Origin: Bacillota bacterium LX-D
Lineage (GTDB): Bacteria; Bacillota; DUOV01; Zhaonellaceae
DNA length: 64,000 nucleotides
Direction: 5' to 3'
Assembly (NCBI GenBank): GCA_031628995.1
Contig: JAVLUO010000002.1
Span: 1 to 64,000, forward strand
Shown: positions 44,233 to 53,154 of the stretch, in pieces
Layout: each line of letters begins with the position of its first letter
Numbering within the stretch: position 1 is the first letter of the stretch
The notes under the pieces: model-generated
Database searches by the model: none
What the model was told of the DNA's origin: nothing
The model's input: the letters and a program-made list of their open reading frames with translations, nothing else
Translations under genes and position numbers: made by a program

Positions 44233-45273
44233 TTGTATTTCTCTAGAGATTTGGGTATAGATTTAGGAACTGCTAATACATTAGTTCATGAAAAAGGAAA
44301 AGGGATTATTTTACAGGAACCATCTGTAGTTGCTATGCAGAAAGATACAGGAAACGTTTTAGCTGTAGGTGAAGAAGCTAAAAAGATGATTGGACGTACT
44401 CCGGGAAATATTGTAGCCATTAGGCCCATGAAAGACGGGGTAATTGCTGATTTTGACGTTACCCAGGCGATGCTGCGTTATTTTATTAGTAAAGTTGCCA
44501 AAAAAACCATGTTCGCAAGGCCCAGGGTTGTTGTAGGTGTTCCCTCTGGTGTAACTGCTGTGGAAGAAAGAGCCGTTCGTGAGGCGGCTATACAGGCTGG
44601 AGCAAAAGAAGCTTACTTAATTGAAGAACCTATGGCTGCTGCAATTGGAGCAGGTTTACCTGTTCATGAACCCACAGGAAACATGATTGTAGATATAGGC
44701 GGAGGAACCACAGAAGTTGCAATTATTTCTTTAGGTGGTATTGTTACCAGCCGCTCAATTCGTATAGGCGGAGATGAAATGGACGAGGCAATTGTCCAAC
44801 ATATTAAAAAGAATTACAATTTAATGATTGGGGAACGTACTGCCGAAGAGATTAAAATGCAAATCGGAGCGGCATATTTTGCTAACCGGGAGCAAGATGC
44901 TGAAAGGGAGAAGAGTCAGTATCCTGTTCGTGGTCGAGATTTAGTAAGTGGACTGCCAAAAACCATAGAAGTTAGTGCCAAAGAAATACAGGAAGCCTTA
45001 GCTGAACCAGTAGCCAGCATTTTAGAGGCTATTAAAGTATGCTTAGAAAAAACTCCTCCTGAATTAGCAGCAGATATTATGGACCGTGGAATCGTACTGG
45101 CAGGAGGAGGTTCTTTGCTTTGGGGGTTGGACTATTTGGTTAGCGAGGAAACTGGGATGCCTGTGCACATGGCTGAGGATCCTCTTACCTCTGTTGCCAA
45201 TGGAACTGGCAAAGTGTTAGAGAATATTGAGGTTTTAAAGAGAGTATTAATATCCCCTAAAAGGCTAGGATAA
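44233..45273 (+). CDS. mreB: Rod-shape determining protein MreB (actin homologue)
   Basis: MreB filaments guide peptidoglycan synthesis along the cylinder. It has 346 residues: phosphate 1 [12 protein letters not shown], connect 1 [12 protein letters not shown], phosphate 2 [13 protein letters not shown], and the adenosine motif [11 protein letters not shown]. The start is TTG 44233 after GAAGGGGA. It leads mreB-mreC-mreD-PBP2. The 169 bases upstream are AT-rich with no confident promoter. Confidence 0.97.
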   Translation: MYFSRDLGIDLGTANTLVHEKGKGIILQEPSVVAMQKDTGNVLAVGEEAKKMIGRTPGNIVAIRPMKDGVIADFDVTQAMLRYFISKVAKKTMFARPRVVVGVPSGVTAVEERAVREAAIQAGAKEAYLIEEPMAAAIGAGLPVHEPTGNMIVDIGGGTTEVAIISLGGIVTSRSIRIGGDEMDEAIVQHIKKNYNLMIGERTAEEIKMQIGAAYFANREQDAEREKSQYPVRGRDLVSGLPKTIEVSAKEIQEALAEPVASILEAIKVCLEKTPPELAADIMDRGIVLAGGGSLLWGLDYLVSEETGMPVHMAEDPLTSVANGTGKVLENIEVLKRVLISPKRLG

Positions 45274-45287
45274 GAGGGTGTTTGGGT

Positions 45288-46124
45288 GTGGCCCGTTTTC
45301 GTATCAAAAAAATACAAATAATTTGTTTAGTGCTGCTGGTTATTGGAGCTGTTACAGTGCATATGACGGCAGCTGCTAACAATTTTTCTACTCCTGTAAC
45401 TAACTGGATTCGTAATATTTTAGCCCCGCTGCAAAGCGGGGTTACTATTGTTACTAAGGGTACAGGAGATACCTTAAAAGGGCTGCTGTCGTTTAAAAGT
45501 ATTCAAGCAGAGAATAAAAGACTAAAAGCTCAAATTGATCAATTAACGGCTGAAAACAATCAGCTAGAAGAGTATAGACAGCAAGATCTTAGACTTAGGC
45601 AAATGTTGCGTTTACAAAGCAGTCTGGGCTCGAATTACGAACTTGAAGCCGTTGAAGTAATTTCTCGTGATATTAAAAATTGGAATAAGGTTTTAACAAT
45701 TAATAAAGGTTCAGCCAATAACCTTAAAGTAGGTATGGCTGTTATGAGTTATGCTGGTTTAGTTGGAAGGATTAGTCGTGTTGGAGTAAATACGGCTGAT
45801 GTACTTCTACTGCAGGATAGGCAAGGAGCCGTGGCGGGTCTAATTCAAGCTTCACGTTTTCCGGGTGTAGTGGAAGGAACTACAGATGATTCTGGATTGC
45901 TCCAAATGATTCATTTGCCTTATGATGCACCTGTACTAAAAAACCAAATTGTTATTACTTCTGGCCTAGGCGGCGTGCTGCCTAAGGGCTTAAGGATTGG
46001 TTATATAGTTAGCGTTAAAACAGAGCCTGACGGTCTAATGAAAAAAGCATTAATTAAACCTTTTGCCGATTTTAACAGATTAGAAGAATTATTAGTTGTT
46101 ACAGAGGTAAAAGGGGGCAGTTAA
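45288..46124 (+). CDS. mreC: Rod-shape determining protein MreC
   Basis: MreC is a bitopic protein that forms the scaffold of the elongasome. It has 278 residues: one N-terminal membrane helix (about residues 9-28), a coiled coil (about 65-105) and a beta-domain containing NKGSANNLKVGMAV and ITSGLGGVLPKGLRIG. The GTG at 45288, nine bases after AAGAGGG, is preferred over the TTG at 45282, which is too close to the SD. Confidence 0.93.
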   Translation: MARFRIKKIQIICLVLLVIGAVTVHMTAAANNFSTPVTNWIRNILAPLQSGVTIVTKGTGDTLKGLLSFKSIQAENKRLKAQIDQLTAENNQLEEYRQQDLRLRQMLRLQSSLGSNYELEAVEVISRDIKNWNKVLTINKGSANNLKVGMAVMSYAGLVGRISRVGVNTADVLLLQDRQGAVAGLIQASRFPGVVEGTTDDSGLLQMIHLPYDAPVLKNQIVITSGLGGVLPKGLRIGYIVSVKTEPDGLMKKALIKPFADFNRLEELLVVTEVKGGS

Positions 46125-46628
46125 ATGTCTAGGTATATTGTTTTAGGAGTGCTTTTATTAATTAGCCTGCTTTTAGAGTCCACTGTTTTAGACTATTTTA
46201 AAATTGCAGGTACAAAGCCGGATTTGCTTTTGCTTTTAGTTGTCTTTAGTGGCCTATTACATGGGCATGTAGTGGGTGCGAAAACAGGTTTTATCTTTGG
46301 CTTGGTGGAAGACCTATATACAGGAAGTTTTTTGGGCTTGAATGCCGTATCTAAGATGCTGGTGGGATACTTAGTTGGCTGGAGTGAGACAAAAATATTT
46401 AAGGAAAACCTATTTATTCCTGCCTTGACTTCCTTTGTTTCCACGTTTCTGGCAAATATTATTTATATTGTCATAGCTATGCTTGCAGGGATCGATCACA
46501 AGATTATTGCTTATGTTTGGCATGATACCTTAACTTTAGCTTTGTTTAATGCATGCCTTGCTCCTTTCTTTTATGGGAAATTTTATCAGGAGGCAAAAAA
46601 AGGAGTATTGGCGGTGAAAAGGTATTGA
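46125..46628 (+). CDS. mreD: Rod-shape determining protein MreD
   Basis: A 167-residue protein with about five membrane helices and the family's KPDLLLLLVVFSGLLHG and GFIFGLVEDLYTGSFLGLN blocks. Its start follows the mreC stop directly. MreD completes the MreCD complex. Confidence 0.92.
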   Translation: MSRYIVLGVLLLISLLLESTVLDYFKIAGTKPDLLLLLVVFSGLLHGHVVGAKTGFIFGLVEDLYTGSFLGLNAVSKMLVGYLVGWSETKIFKENLFIPALTSFVSTFLANIIYIVIAMLAGIDHKIIAYVWHDTLTLALFNACLAPFFYGKFYQEAKKGVLAVKRY

Positions 46629-46668
46629 TTTTTGACTTACTGCCTTGGGAAAAAGGGGTAAACGGCAA

Positions 46669-48747
46669 ATGGAAGAACAACGAAAAAAACTAAAGAAAAC
46701 TATGAACTTTTTTTTAGCTACCTTAATCCTGATCTTTGCTGGGTTAGGAATTAGGCTTATTTTTTTACAAGTTTTTAGAGCAGAAGTGTATCAAACTAAA
46801 TCACAGCAAAATCAAATGCGTTTGCTAGAAATTGAAGCTAGAAGGGGAGAAATATTAGATCGGAAAAATCAAGTTTTAGCAACTAGTAAACCAGTATTTA
46901 CTATTTCCCTGGCTCATTTGGATAAACCACAAGAACAAGAACAATCCATACGGAAACTGGCGGAATTATTAAACCGGCCAGATTTAACCGCCGATGTAAT
47001 TGGGGAAATGGTTAAAAGCCACCCCCAAAAGTATGAACCAGTTGAGATTGTGAAGATACCATGGGGAAGAGAGTCTGTAGAACTGATCAGTAGAATTGAA
47101 GAAAATAGGAGTCAACTTCCAGGAGTTAGTATCTTGGAGCAGCCCCAACGGTACTATCCTAACGGCAGCTTGGCAGGACATTTACTTGGCTTTATTGGGA
47201 AAATCAATGAACAGGAATTATCCCGGTATGGAAAGGACATGTACGGCTTAAACGATAAGATTGGCAAATTTGGTTTAGAAAAGGCTTTTGAACTAATTTA
47301 TAAGGACGGCAAAGAAGTTGGTTTAAGAGGAAGAAAAGGTGCTGAGCAGGTCGAAGTAAATGCACGAGGACAAGTAGTTCAAGAAATGCCATTAGTGATT
47401 CAACCTGTTCCTGGAAATACTATTAAACTGACCATTGATGGAAAACTGCAGAAAACACTGGAAAAATCCATGGATGATGTAATTTCCCAATTAAAGACTG
47501 CCTATCCAAAAGCAGGTGCTGGGGCAGCGGTAGTTATCAATGTGAAGACTGGTGAAATTTTGGCATTAGCCTCCAAACCAGACATGAATCCCAATGACTT
47601 TGTTGATGGTACTTACGCCAAGAAGCTAGACTACTATAATAATAAAAACCTTTTGCCTATGTATAATAGAGCTGTTCAGGCTGCTTATCCCCCCGGTTCA
47701 ACTTTTAAAATGATTACGGGAATGGCAGGATTAGCTTCAGGCAAGGTTAAAGTAACAGATTCCGTTGTTTGTAGTGGCGCCTATTGGAAACCACCGTATA
47801 TTAAATGTTGGGGTGTCCACGGCACTGTTAACTTCTACCATGCTTTTGCTGTTTCCTGCAACACTTTCTTCCAGTATGCGGGAGATAAAGCTACTATACA
47901 GTATATTGATCAAGTGGCGAAGGAATTTGGCTTAGGCAGTAAAACTAAAACGAGTGGTATTTTAGGTGAATCAGCCGGGGTCCTTCCATCACCGGAAAGG
48001 AAAGCGGAACTAAATGAAAAATGGGTGAAAGAACAATATGAAGACAACCTACAAACATTAGAAGCAAAATATAAAGTTCTGCTAGCTAAAGCAGATGAAA
48101 AAGAGCAAGACAAGTTGCTGCAGCAGAAAAAAGATGATCTGAAAGTAATTAAGGATGAATATAGGACTAATTATGACTTTTATGTAAAATGGAGGCCCTA
48201 CGAAACTTACAATACCTCCATTGGACAGGGAGACAATAACTATACAATGCTGCAGATGGCTAATTATATAGCAACTTTGGCTAACGGAGGTAAGCGTTAT
48301 CGACCTTATTTGTTAGAAGAGGTAATTGCACCAGATGGAAGAGTTATAGAGAAATTTGGTCCTAAGTTAGAGCATAAAGTTTCCTTAGACCCACAAATTC
48401 TGAAAGAAGTAAGAAGGGGCATGTTGGCTGTAACCCAGCCGGGAGGAACTGCCTGGAGTTTATTTAACAATTTCCCTGCGGATATTCAAGTGGCAGCAAA
48501 GACAGGTACAGCTCAAACAGGCCGCAAAGGCGATGATAAAAACAGTGAATTCCATGGCGTATTTGTAGCTTTTGCTCCCTATGATGACCCGGAAATTGCT
48601 TACGCGGGAATTATCGAATATGGAAGACACGGAGGCACTTCAGCTGGTTTAGTTGCCAAAGCTGTTTTTGAAGAGTATTTCGGTATTACCCCCAAGAGCC
48701 AAGATATTAAAACTAGGGTTTTACAGTCTCCATTATTGGAAGAATAG
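46669..48747 (+). CDS. mrdA: Penicillin-binding protein 2 (elongasome transpeptidase)
   Basis: The class B PBP that cross-links lateral-wall peptidoglycan with RodA. It has 692 residues from ATG 46669 (AAGGGG upstream): an N-terminal membrane helix, a dimerisation domain (RRGEILDRKNQVLA) and a transpeptidase domain with S344 in PPGSTFKM, the SCN motif at 396-398 and KTG at 611-613. A charged, coiled-coil-like insertion of about 55 residues (about 449-505) lies between the SxN and KTG motifs. The gene follows mreD. Confidence 0.94.
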   Translation: MEEQRKKLKKTMNFFLATLILIFAGLGIRLIFLQVFRAEVYQTKSQQNQMRLLEIEARRGEILDRKNQVLATSKPVFTISLAHLDKPQEQEQSIRKLAELLNRPDLTADVIGEMVKSHPQKYEPVEIVKIPWGRESVELISRIEENRSQLPGVSILEQPQRYYPNGSLAGHLLGFIGKINEQELSRYGKDMYGLNDKIGKFGLEKAFELIYKDGKEVGLRGRKGAEQVEVNARGQVVQEMPLVIQPVPGNTIKLTIDGKLQKTLEKSMDDVISQLKTAYPKAGAGAAVVINVKTGEILALASKPDMNPNDFVDGTYAKKLDYYNNKNLLPMYNRAVQAAYPPGSTFKMITGMAGLASGKVKVTDSVVCSGAYWKPPYIKCWGVHGTVNFYHAFAVSCNTFFQYAGDKATIQYIDQVAKEFGLGSKTKTSGILGESAGVLPSPERKAELNEKWVKEQYEDNLQTLEAKYKVLLAKADEKEQDKLLQQKKDDLKVIKDEYRTNYDFYVKWRPYETYNTSIGQGDNNYTMLQMANYIATLANGGKRYRPYLLEEVIAPDGRVIEKFGPKLEHKVSLDPQILKEVRRGMLAVTQPGGTAWSLFNNFPADIQVAAKTGTAQTGRKGDDKNSEFHGVFVAFAPYDDPEIAYAGIIEYGRHGGTSAGLVAKAVFEEYFGITPKSQDIKTRVLQSPLLEE

Positions 48748-48749
48748 TT

Positions 48750-48806
48750 AAAGCTGGGCAAAATGGCAATTATTTACCATTTTTGAGCCTAGCTTTGATT
48801 TTTTAA
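48750..48806 (+). terminator. Strong terminator after the mre/PBP2 operon
   Basis: AAAGCTGGGC (48750-48759) pairs with GCCTAGCTTT (48787-48796), and AAAATGG/CCATTTT continues the stem inward. GATTTTTT follows. Confidence 0.85.
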
Positions 48807-49064
48807 CAAGAAAGTACTAGAGTCAACCTAATTTTGTATCAAAATGTCCGAATATGCGAGAATAGCAAAGAAAAAAGCTTGTTCTTTTTCTATTCTTAAG
48901 CAGGATTTGCCTTTATTTACGTAGAAACATATTGACATAAGGTTGAAGGTTTATCAATAAATGGTAGAGTATTGCTTTATTTTTTTGTAAAATTCTTGGT
49001 AATATTTATTATGAGCAATCCTCCCATGGATTCAAGCTACATTGAGCGGAATGGAGCTTCTACT

Positions 49065-49457
49065 ATGACGCAAACAAAAAGTGTACAAGTTAAAAATTAT
49101 ATTCCTGCAGAGGATGAAACAATTTTAATCCAACGTACTATTAGATCGGGGCAAGTTATCCGTTATCCTGGCAATGTTGTGGTAATGGGTGATGTAAATC
49201 CCGGGGCAGAAATTGTAGCCGGTGGAAATATAGTCATAATGGGGCATTTAAGGGGTGTTGTACACGCAGGTGCTTTTGGAAATGAACAAGCTGTAGTAGC
49301 GGCATTCAAATTGCAGCCAACCCAGCTTAGGATAGCAAACCATATTACACGTGCTCCTGATGAGGAGGAACTCCCGCCTCAACAACCGGAGATTGCTAAA
49401 ATTAAAAACGAAGTTGTGGTAATCGAACAGTTTCATCCTTGGATTAAACATGCTTAA
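49065..49457 (+). CDS. minC: Septum site-determining protein MinC, C-terminal domain only
   Basis: A 130-residue protein corresponding to the C-terminal beta-helical domain of MinC (RSGQVIRYPGNVVVMGDVNP, then GGNIVIMGHLRGVVHAG), which dimerises and binds MinD. The N-terminal FtsZ-inhibiting domain of normal MinC (about 220 residues in all) is missing, and I find no trace of it in the 300 bases upstream. GGAG lies nine bases before ATG 49065; ATGs at 49011 and 49026 have no SD. It is followed by minD and minE. Confidence 0.82.
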   Translation: MTQTKSVQVKNYIPAEDETILIQRTIRSGQVIRYPGNVVVMGDVNPGAEIVAGGNIVIMGHLRGVVHAGAFGNEQAVVAAFKLQPTQLRIANHITRAPDEEELPPQQPEIAKIKNEVVVIEQFHPWIKHA

Positions 49458-49499
49458 ATTTTTACTGACATACTAATTGGGGTTAGAGGAGGAAATTTG

Positions 49500-50294
49500 A
49501 TGGGAGAAGTAATAGTAATTACCTCAGGAAAAGGAGGAGTAGGTAAAACTACTTCTAGTGCCAATATTGGTACAGGATTAGCAGCAATGAATAATAAAGT
49601 CGTTTTGGTAGATACAGATATCGGATTGCGTAATTTAGATGTAGTCTTAGGTTTAGAAAATAGAATTGTCTATGATATTGTCGATGTTGTTAATGGACAT
49701 TGCCGTTTAAAACAGGCTTTAATTAGAGACAAGCGTTTTGAAGATTTGTGCCTGTTGCCGGCAGCCCAAACTAAGGATAAAACAGCAGTAAATCCCGAAC
49801 AAATGAAAGAATTATGTGCTGTTTTACAAGAAGAGTTTGAGTATGTGTTAATTGATTGCCCGGCAGGAATTGAACAGGGCTTTAAAAATGCAATCGCTGG
49901 TGCCCAACGTGCAGTTGTAGTAACTACACCAGAGGTTGCTGCTGTTAGGGATGCGGATCGGATTATTGGACTTTTGGAGGCAGCCGAAATTGCTGCTCCT
50001 AAGCTGGTTCTTAATCGGTTTAGACCAAACATGGTTAAAAAGGGAGATATGATGGATATTCACGATATTATAGATATCTTGGCCATCGATATCCTTGGTG
50101 TTGTACCTGAAGATGAAGCAATAGTCGTTTCAACCAATAAGGGTGAACCTGCTGTTCTAGACAATACTTCTCGGGCGGGACAAGCATATCGCAATATTGC
50201 TCGCCGCATAACCGGAGAAGATGTACCATTAATGAACTTGGATGCAAACGATGGTTTTATGAGTAAACTTAAAAAATTCTTTGGTGTGGGCTAA
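49500..50294 (+). CDS. minD: Septum site-determining ATPase MinD
   Basis: MinD is a membrane-associated ATPase that recruits MinC and is driven by MinE. It has 264 residues with the deviant Walker A KGGVGKTT at the N-terminus, DTDIGLRNLDVVLG, LIDCPAGIEQGF, and a C-terminal amphipathic membrane-targeting helix (FMSKLKKFFGVG). ATG 49500, seven bases after AGAGGAGG, is preferred over the TTG just upstream. Confidence 0.97.
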   Translation: MGEVIVITSGKGGVGKTTSSANIGTGLAAMNNKVVLVDTDIGLRNLDVVLGLENRIVYDIVDVVNGHCRLKQALIRDKRFEDLCLLPAAQTKDKTAVNPEQMKELCAVLQEEFEYVLIDCPAGIEQGFKNAIAGAQRAVVVTTPEVAAVRDADRIIGLLEAAEIAAPKLVLNRFRPNMVKKGDMMDIHDIIDILAIDILGVVPEDEAIVVSTNKGEPAVLDNTSRAGQAYRNIARRITGEDVPLMNLDANDGFMSKLKKFFGVG

Positions 50295-50317
50295 GAATAG
50301 GAACGGAGGTATGGGCC

Positions 50318-50590
50318 GTGTTGGATTTTTTTCAACGACTTTTTGCGAAAGATACAAATAATGCCAGCAAAAAAGTTGCTACAGAAAGGTTGCGTTTGGT
50401 ATTGGTACATGACCGGGCTGATATATCACCCCATTTATTACAATCCCTGAAAGAAGATTTAATTAAAGTGATTTCCGAGTATATGGAAATTGACCAAGGT
50501 AATCTGGAAGTAAGTTTAGCCAATGAAAGCGATTCCATAGCTTTAGTTTGCAATATTCCTGTCTTAAGAATGAAAAGATCTGCAAGCTAA
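50318..50590 (+). CDS. minE: Cell division topological factor MinE
   Basis: MinE stimulates MinD and produces Min oscillation. It has 90 residues: the N-terminal membrane-binding and anti-MinCD segment (MLDFFQRLFA, then ERLRLVLVHDRADISP), followed by the topological domain. The start is GTG 50318, seven bases after GGAGGT. A terminator follows at 50609. Confidence 0.95.
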   Translation: MLDFFQRLFAKDTNNASKKVATERLRLVLVHDRADISPHLLQSLKEDLIKVISEYMEIDQGNLEVSLANESDSIALVCNIPVLRMKRSAS

Positions 50591-50608
50591 TAATTTGCAA
50601 TATTTTCA

Positions 50609-50632
50609 ACTGCTCTTCAAGAGCAGTTTTTT
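50609..50632 (+). terminator. Terminator after minE
   Basis: ACTGCTC and GAGCAGT flank a short loop and run into TTTTTT. Confidence 0.88.
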
Positions 50633-50705
50633 AGTTTATCTAGAAATTCCCCCTAGAAGCACCTTCGGCAATAAGCTATAATAGCAACGTGGAAGGTGAA
50701 ACTAA

Positions 50706-51851
50706 ATGTTCGACAAAAAATTATTAAAAAATTTAGATATGACTTTTTTATTGGGGATAATTGCCATATTAATTATGAGTGTTTTTGTTTTAGCAAGTGC
50801 TTCAGCCCATGTGATGCCTAACGATGTTTATTACTTTGCTAAGAAGCATTTGATGTTCATTGTTACAGGTTTAGGCATGATGATTTTTATTGGCAGCTTA
50901 AATTATGTCCAGTTAGCCAGAATGCAGAGGCTGCTGTACATTATCAATATTTTAATTTTACTTATTGTGTTAATTCCTGGCATCGGCAAAACCTCAAACG
51001 GTGCTCAAAGCTGGATTGGCATCGGCAGCTTTACTTTGCAGCCTTCGGAATTTGCTAAGGTAATTTTAATTATTACTTTTGCTCAATTTTTAAGCAATAA
51101 GCAGGGCAAATTAAATACCTTTAAGGATTTTATACCTTGCTTCTTATATGTGTCTGTTCCATTGCTCTTAATCTTATTACAGCCTGATTTAGGTACTTCT
51201 TTAGTATTTATTGCTATTATGTTTGGAATGATGTTGGCTGCGGGTGCTAACCCTAAAATTTTAGGCGGCTTGTTTTTTGGCGGAATACTCTTTATTGTAA
51301 TTACCTTATGGATGCACTTTCATTTTGGTTTACCTTTGCCTTTAAAAGATTATCAAATAATGCGTTTGGTAGTTTTTTTAAATCCTTATAACGATGGCAA
51401 AGGAGGATTAGGTGCAGGTTACAACATTATTCAGTCTCTGATTGCTGTTGGCTCTGGAGGAATTTGGGGTAAGGGATTGGGACATGGTTCCCAGGGGCAG
51501 CTTAATTTTCTACCGTACCATCATACAGATTTTATTTTTTCCGTGATTGGAGAAGAGCTTGGTTTAATTGGTGGATTATTGTTACTAGCGTTGTATTTTT
51601 TAATTCTATACAGAGCTTTGCGCATTGCTATGCAGGCAAAAGATATGTATGGTTTACTATTGGTTATGGGTGTCGTTTCGATGTTTACATTTCACATTTT
51701 AGAAAACATTGGCATGGCAATCGGGGTAATGCCCATTACAGGTATTCCTTTACCCCTCTTTAGTTATGGAGGTAGCAATATGTGGGCCAATCTAGCCGCT
51801 TTGGGATTAATCTTAAGCGTTAATTTGCGGCGGCAGGTTATCGCATTTTAA
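50706..51851 (+). CDS. rodA: SEDS peptidoglycan polymerase RodA
   Basis: RodA polymerises lateral-wall glycan with PBP2. It has 381 residues and about ten membrane helices. SEDS signatures are AQSWIGIGSFTLQPSEFAK, GKGLGHGSQGQLNFLPYHH and TDFIFSVIGEELG, then the C-terminal TGIPLPLFSYGGSNMW. The SD is GGAAGGTGA, and a TATAAT at 50677 may be its -10 element. Assignment to RodA rather than FtsW or SpoVE rests on nearness to mreBCD and PBP2. Confidence 0.92.
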   Translation: MFDKKLLKNLDMTFLLGIIAILIMSVFVLASASAHVMPNDVYYFAKKHLMFIVTGLGMMIFIGSLNYVQLARMQRLLYIINILILLIVLIPGIGKTSNGAQSWIGIGSFTLQPSEFAKVILIITFAQFLSNKQGKLNTFKDFIPCFLYVSVPLLLILLQPDLGTSLVFIAIMFGMMLAAGANPKILGGLFFGGILFIVITLWMHFHFGLPLPLKDYQIMRLVVFLNPYNDGKGGLGAGYNIIQSLIAVGSGGIWGKGLGHGSQGQLNFLPYHHTDFIFSVIGEELGLIGGLLLLALYFLILYRALRIAMQAKDMYGLLLVMGVVSMFTFHILENIGMAIGVMPITGIPLPLFSYGGSNMWANLAALGLILSVNLRRQVIAF

Positions 51852-51862
51852 TTTAAATTACT

Positions 51863-51895
51863 AATAGCCAAGAATTTTTCTTGTGCTATTTTTTT
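51863..51895 (+). terminator. Terminator after rodA
   Basis: AATAGCCAAGAA (51863-51874) pairs with TTCTTG-T-GCTATT (51878-51890) with one bulged base, followed by TTTTTT. Confidence 0.85.
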
Positions 51896-51897
51896 AT

Positions 51898-52902
51898 TTA
51901 CGTGTTGGTATAAATATTTCTAAGCTTTGGTTTGGAAATATGCCCAATAAAATAATTAGTAATATTGAGAGATAATAAAATAGTAATTGCCAGACTCAAA
52001 AGAAGTACTAGAATTTTATCAAGAAAGGTATGTATATAACTGTCAAAGTTTAATCTGGCATAAAGAAGTTTAACTATAAAGCCGTGTAAGAGATAAACAT
52101 TTCTCGATCGAGCGCCAAAAGCACTGAAAACAGTTTTATTTTTAGGTACAAATAACAACATCCAAATTGAAATTAGCACAGCAATGGCATAAATTATTAA
52201 TCGGTAAATACCAGCATACCAATGAGCTGCATGAAGGAATTGATAAGAATAGCATCCGTAAAGCCATCTATAATCAAAATAATTGAGAAGAATATAAATG
52301 AAAAAACAAATAAGCAGGAGCAAGATGGGGAAATATTTTTTCCTCCAGTACAAAGACAATTTAGCTAGTAAATTGTCTTTGCGAGTATAATAGCCCATTA
52401 AAAAGAAGGGAAAGAAATATATTGTTCTAGAAACACTTAAATAGCTGCCAATTGTATTATCATATCCGGCTAGAATAGCTAAAATTATGGAAATGCAGAT
52501 GGGATATTTCAGTTTGGTAAAGTAGGGTAGGATCATTTTCCAAATAAACAAAGAAGCAAAATACCACATTAACCAGTAGGGAGTTAGTAAAGAAAATTTG
52601 TAGCTAAAATCTCCGAGTACTAACCTGTTAAAAAATAAGTACAAAAGTTGAAAAACAACATATGGGAGGAAAATAGAATTAATAGACTTGATATAGTCAA
52701 TTTCATTTTCGCAACTATGGGAGAAATAGCCATTAATAAATATAAATAAGGGCATATGAAAAGAATAGATAAAAACATAAAAAACTTTAAAGCTTAGATC
52801 ATTTACAATGAACGGCTCTATCATATGTCCCAGCACAACTAAGGCAATTAAAAAGAATTTAAGGTTATCAAAGTAATAATCACGATTTAGTTCAGAATAC
52901 AC
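51898..52902 (-). CDS. Acyltransferase family 3-type membrane protein
   Basis: A 334-residue membrane protein with about ten hydrophobic helices. The N-terminal RDYYFDNLKFFLIALVVLGHMIEP carries the conserved D...K..L...V...H pattern of acyltransferase-3 proteins, which O-acylate sugars of the cell surface or exopolysaccharide. The start is GTG 52902, seven bases after AGAAGGGA. It lies on the opposite strand inside an otherwise co-oriented division and sporulation cluster and is more AT-rich, so it looks like an insertion. Substrate unknown. Confidence 0.82.
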   Translation of the reverse strand: MYSELNRDYYFDNLKFFLIALVVLGHMIEPFIVNDLSFKVFYVFIYSFHMPLFIFINGYFSHSCENEIDYIKSINSIFLPYVVFQLLYLFFNRLVLGDFSYKFSLLTPYWLMWYFASLFIWKMILPYFTKLKYPICISIILAILAGYDNTIGSYLSVSRTIYFFPFFLMGYYTRKDNLLAKLSLYWRKKYFPILLLLICFFIYILLNYFDYRWLYGCYSYQFLHAAHWYAGIYRLIIYAIAVLISIWMLLFVPKNKTVFSAFGARSRNVYLLHGFIVKLLYARLNFDSYIHTFLDKILVLLLSLAITILLSLNITNYFIGHISKPKLRNIYTNT

Positions 52903-53154
52903 AAAATTCCCTTCTTTTTCTGATGATAAAAATTATATGCTGATTATAGCAAAAAATATCTACAAATTACGACAATTTAGCATAAAAAAATAACCACACT
53001 AAAAACAATACCATATTTTAGGCTAAGGTTGCAACGGATAGCTGCAAAATACAAAACCCCTTTTGTGTAATAAAGTCCCAATATATTCATATATTGCTAG
53101 TAGAGTAAATGCTAAAAATTATTAAAAATTAATTTTAACGCAGGAGGGGTAATC

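Noticed and set aside
48972-49064. Longer MinC start (161 residues)
   Set aside because: The extra N-terminal residues do not resemble a MinC N-domain and the upstream ATGs lack an SD; GGAG before 49065 decides the start.
49065-49457. Bactofilin instead of MinC
   Set aside because: The beta-repeat sequence could suggest a bactofilin, but the RSGQ-IRYPGNVVVMGDVNPGA pattern and the adjoining minD-minE identify a MinC C-domain.
49670-50032. 120-codon minus-strand ORF inside minD
   Set aside because: Antisense to conserved minD; low-information serine/isoleucine-rich translation.
53040-53154. Sigma-E promoter for spoIVFA
   Set aside because: A CATATATT resembles a sigma-E -10, but no convincing -35 is at the right distance; not listed.
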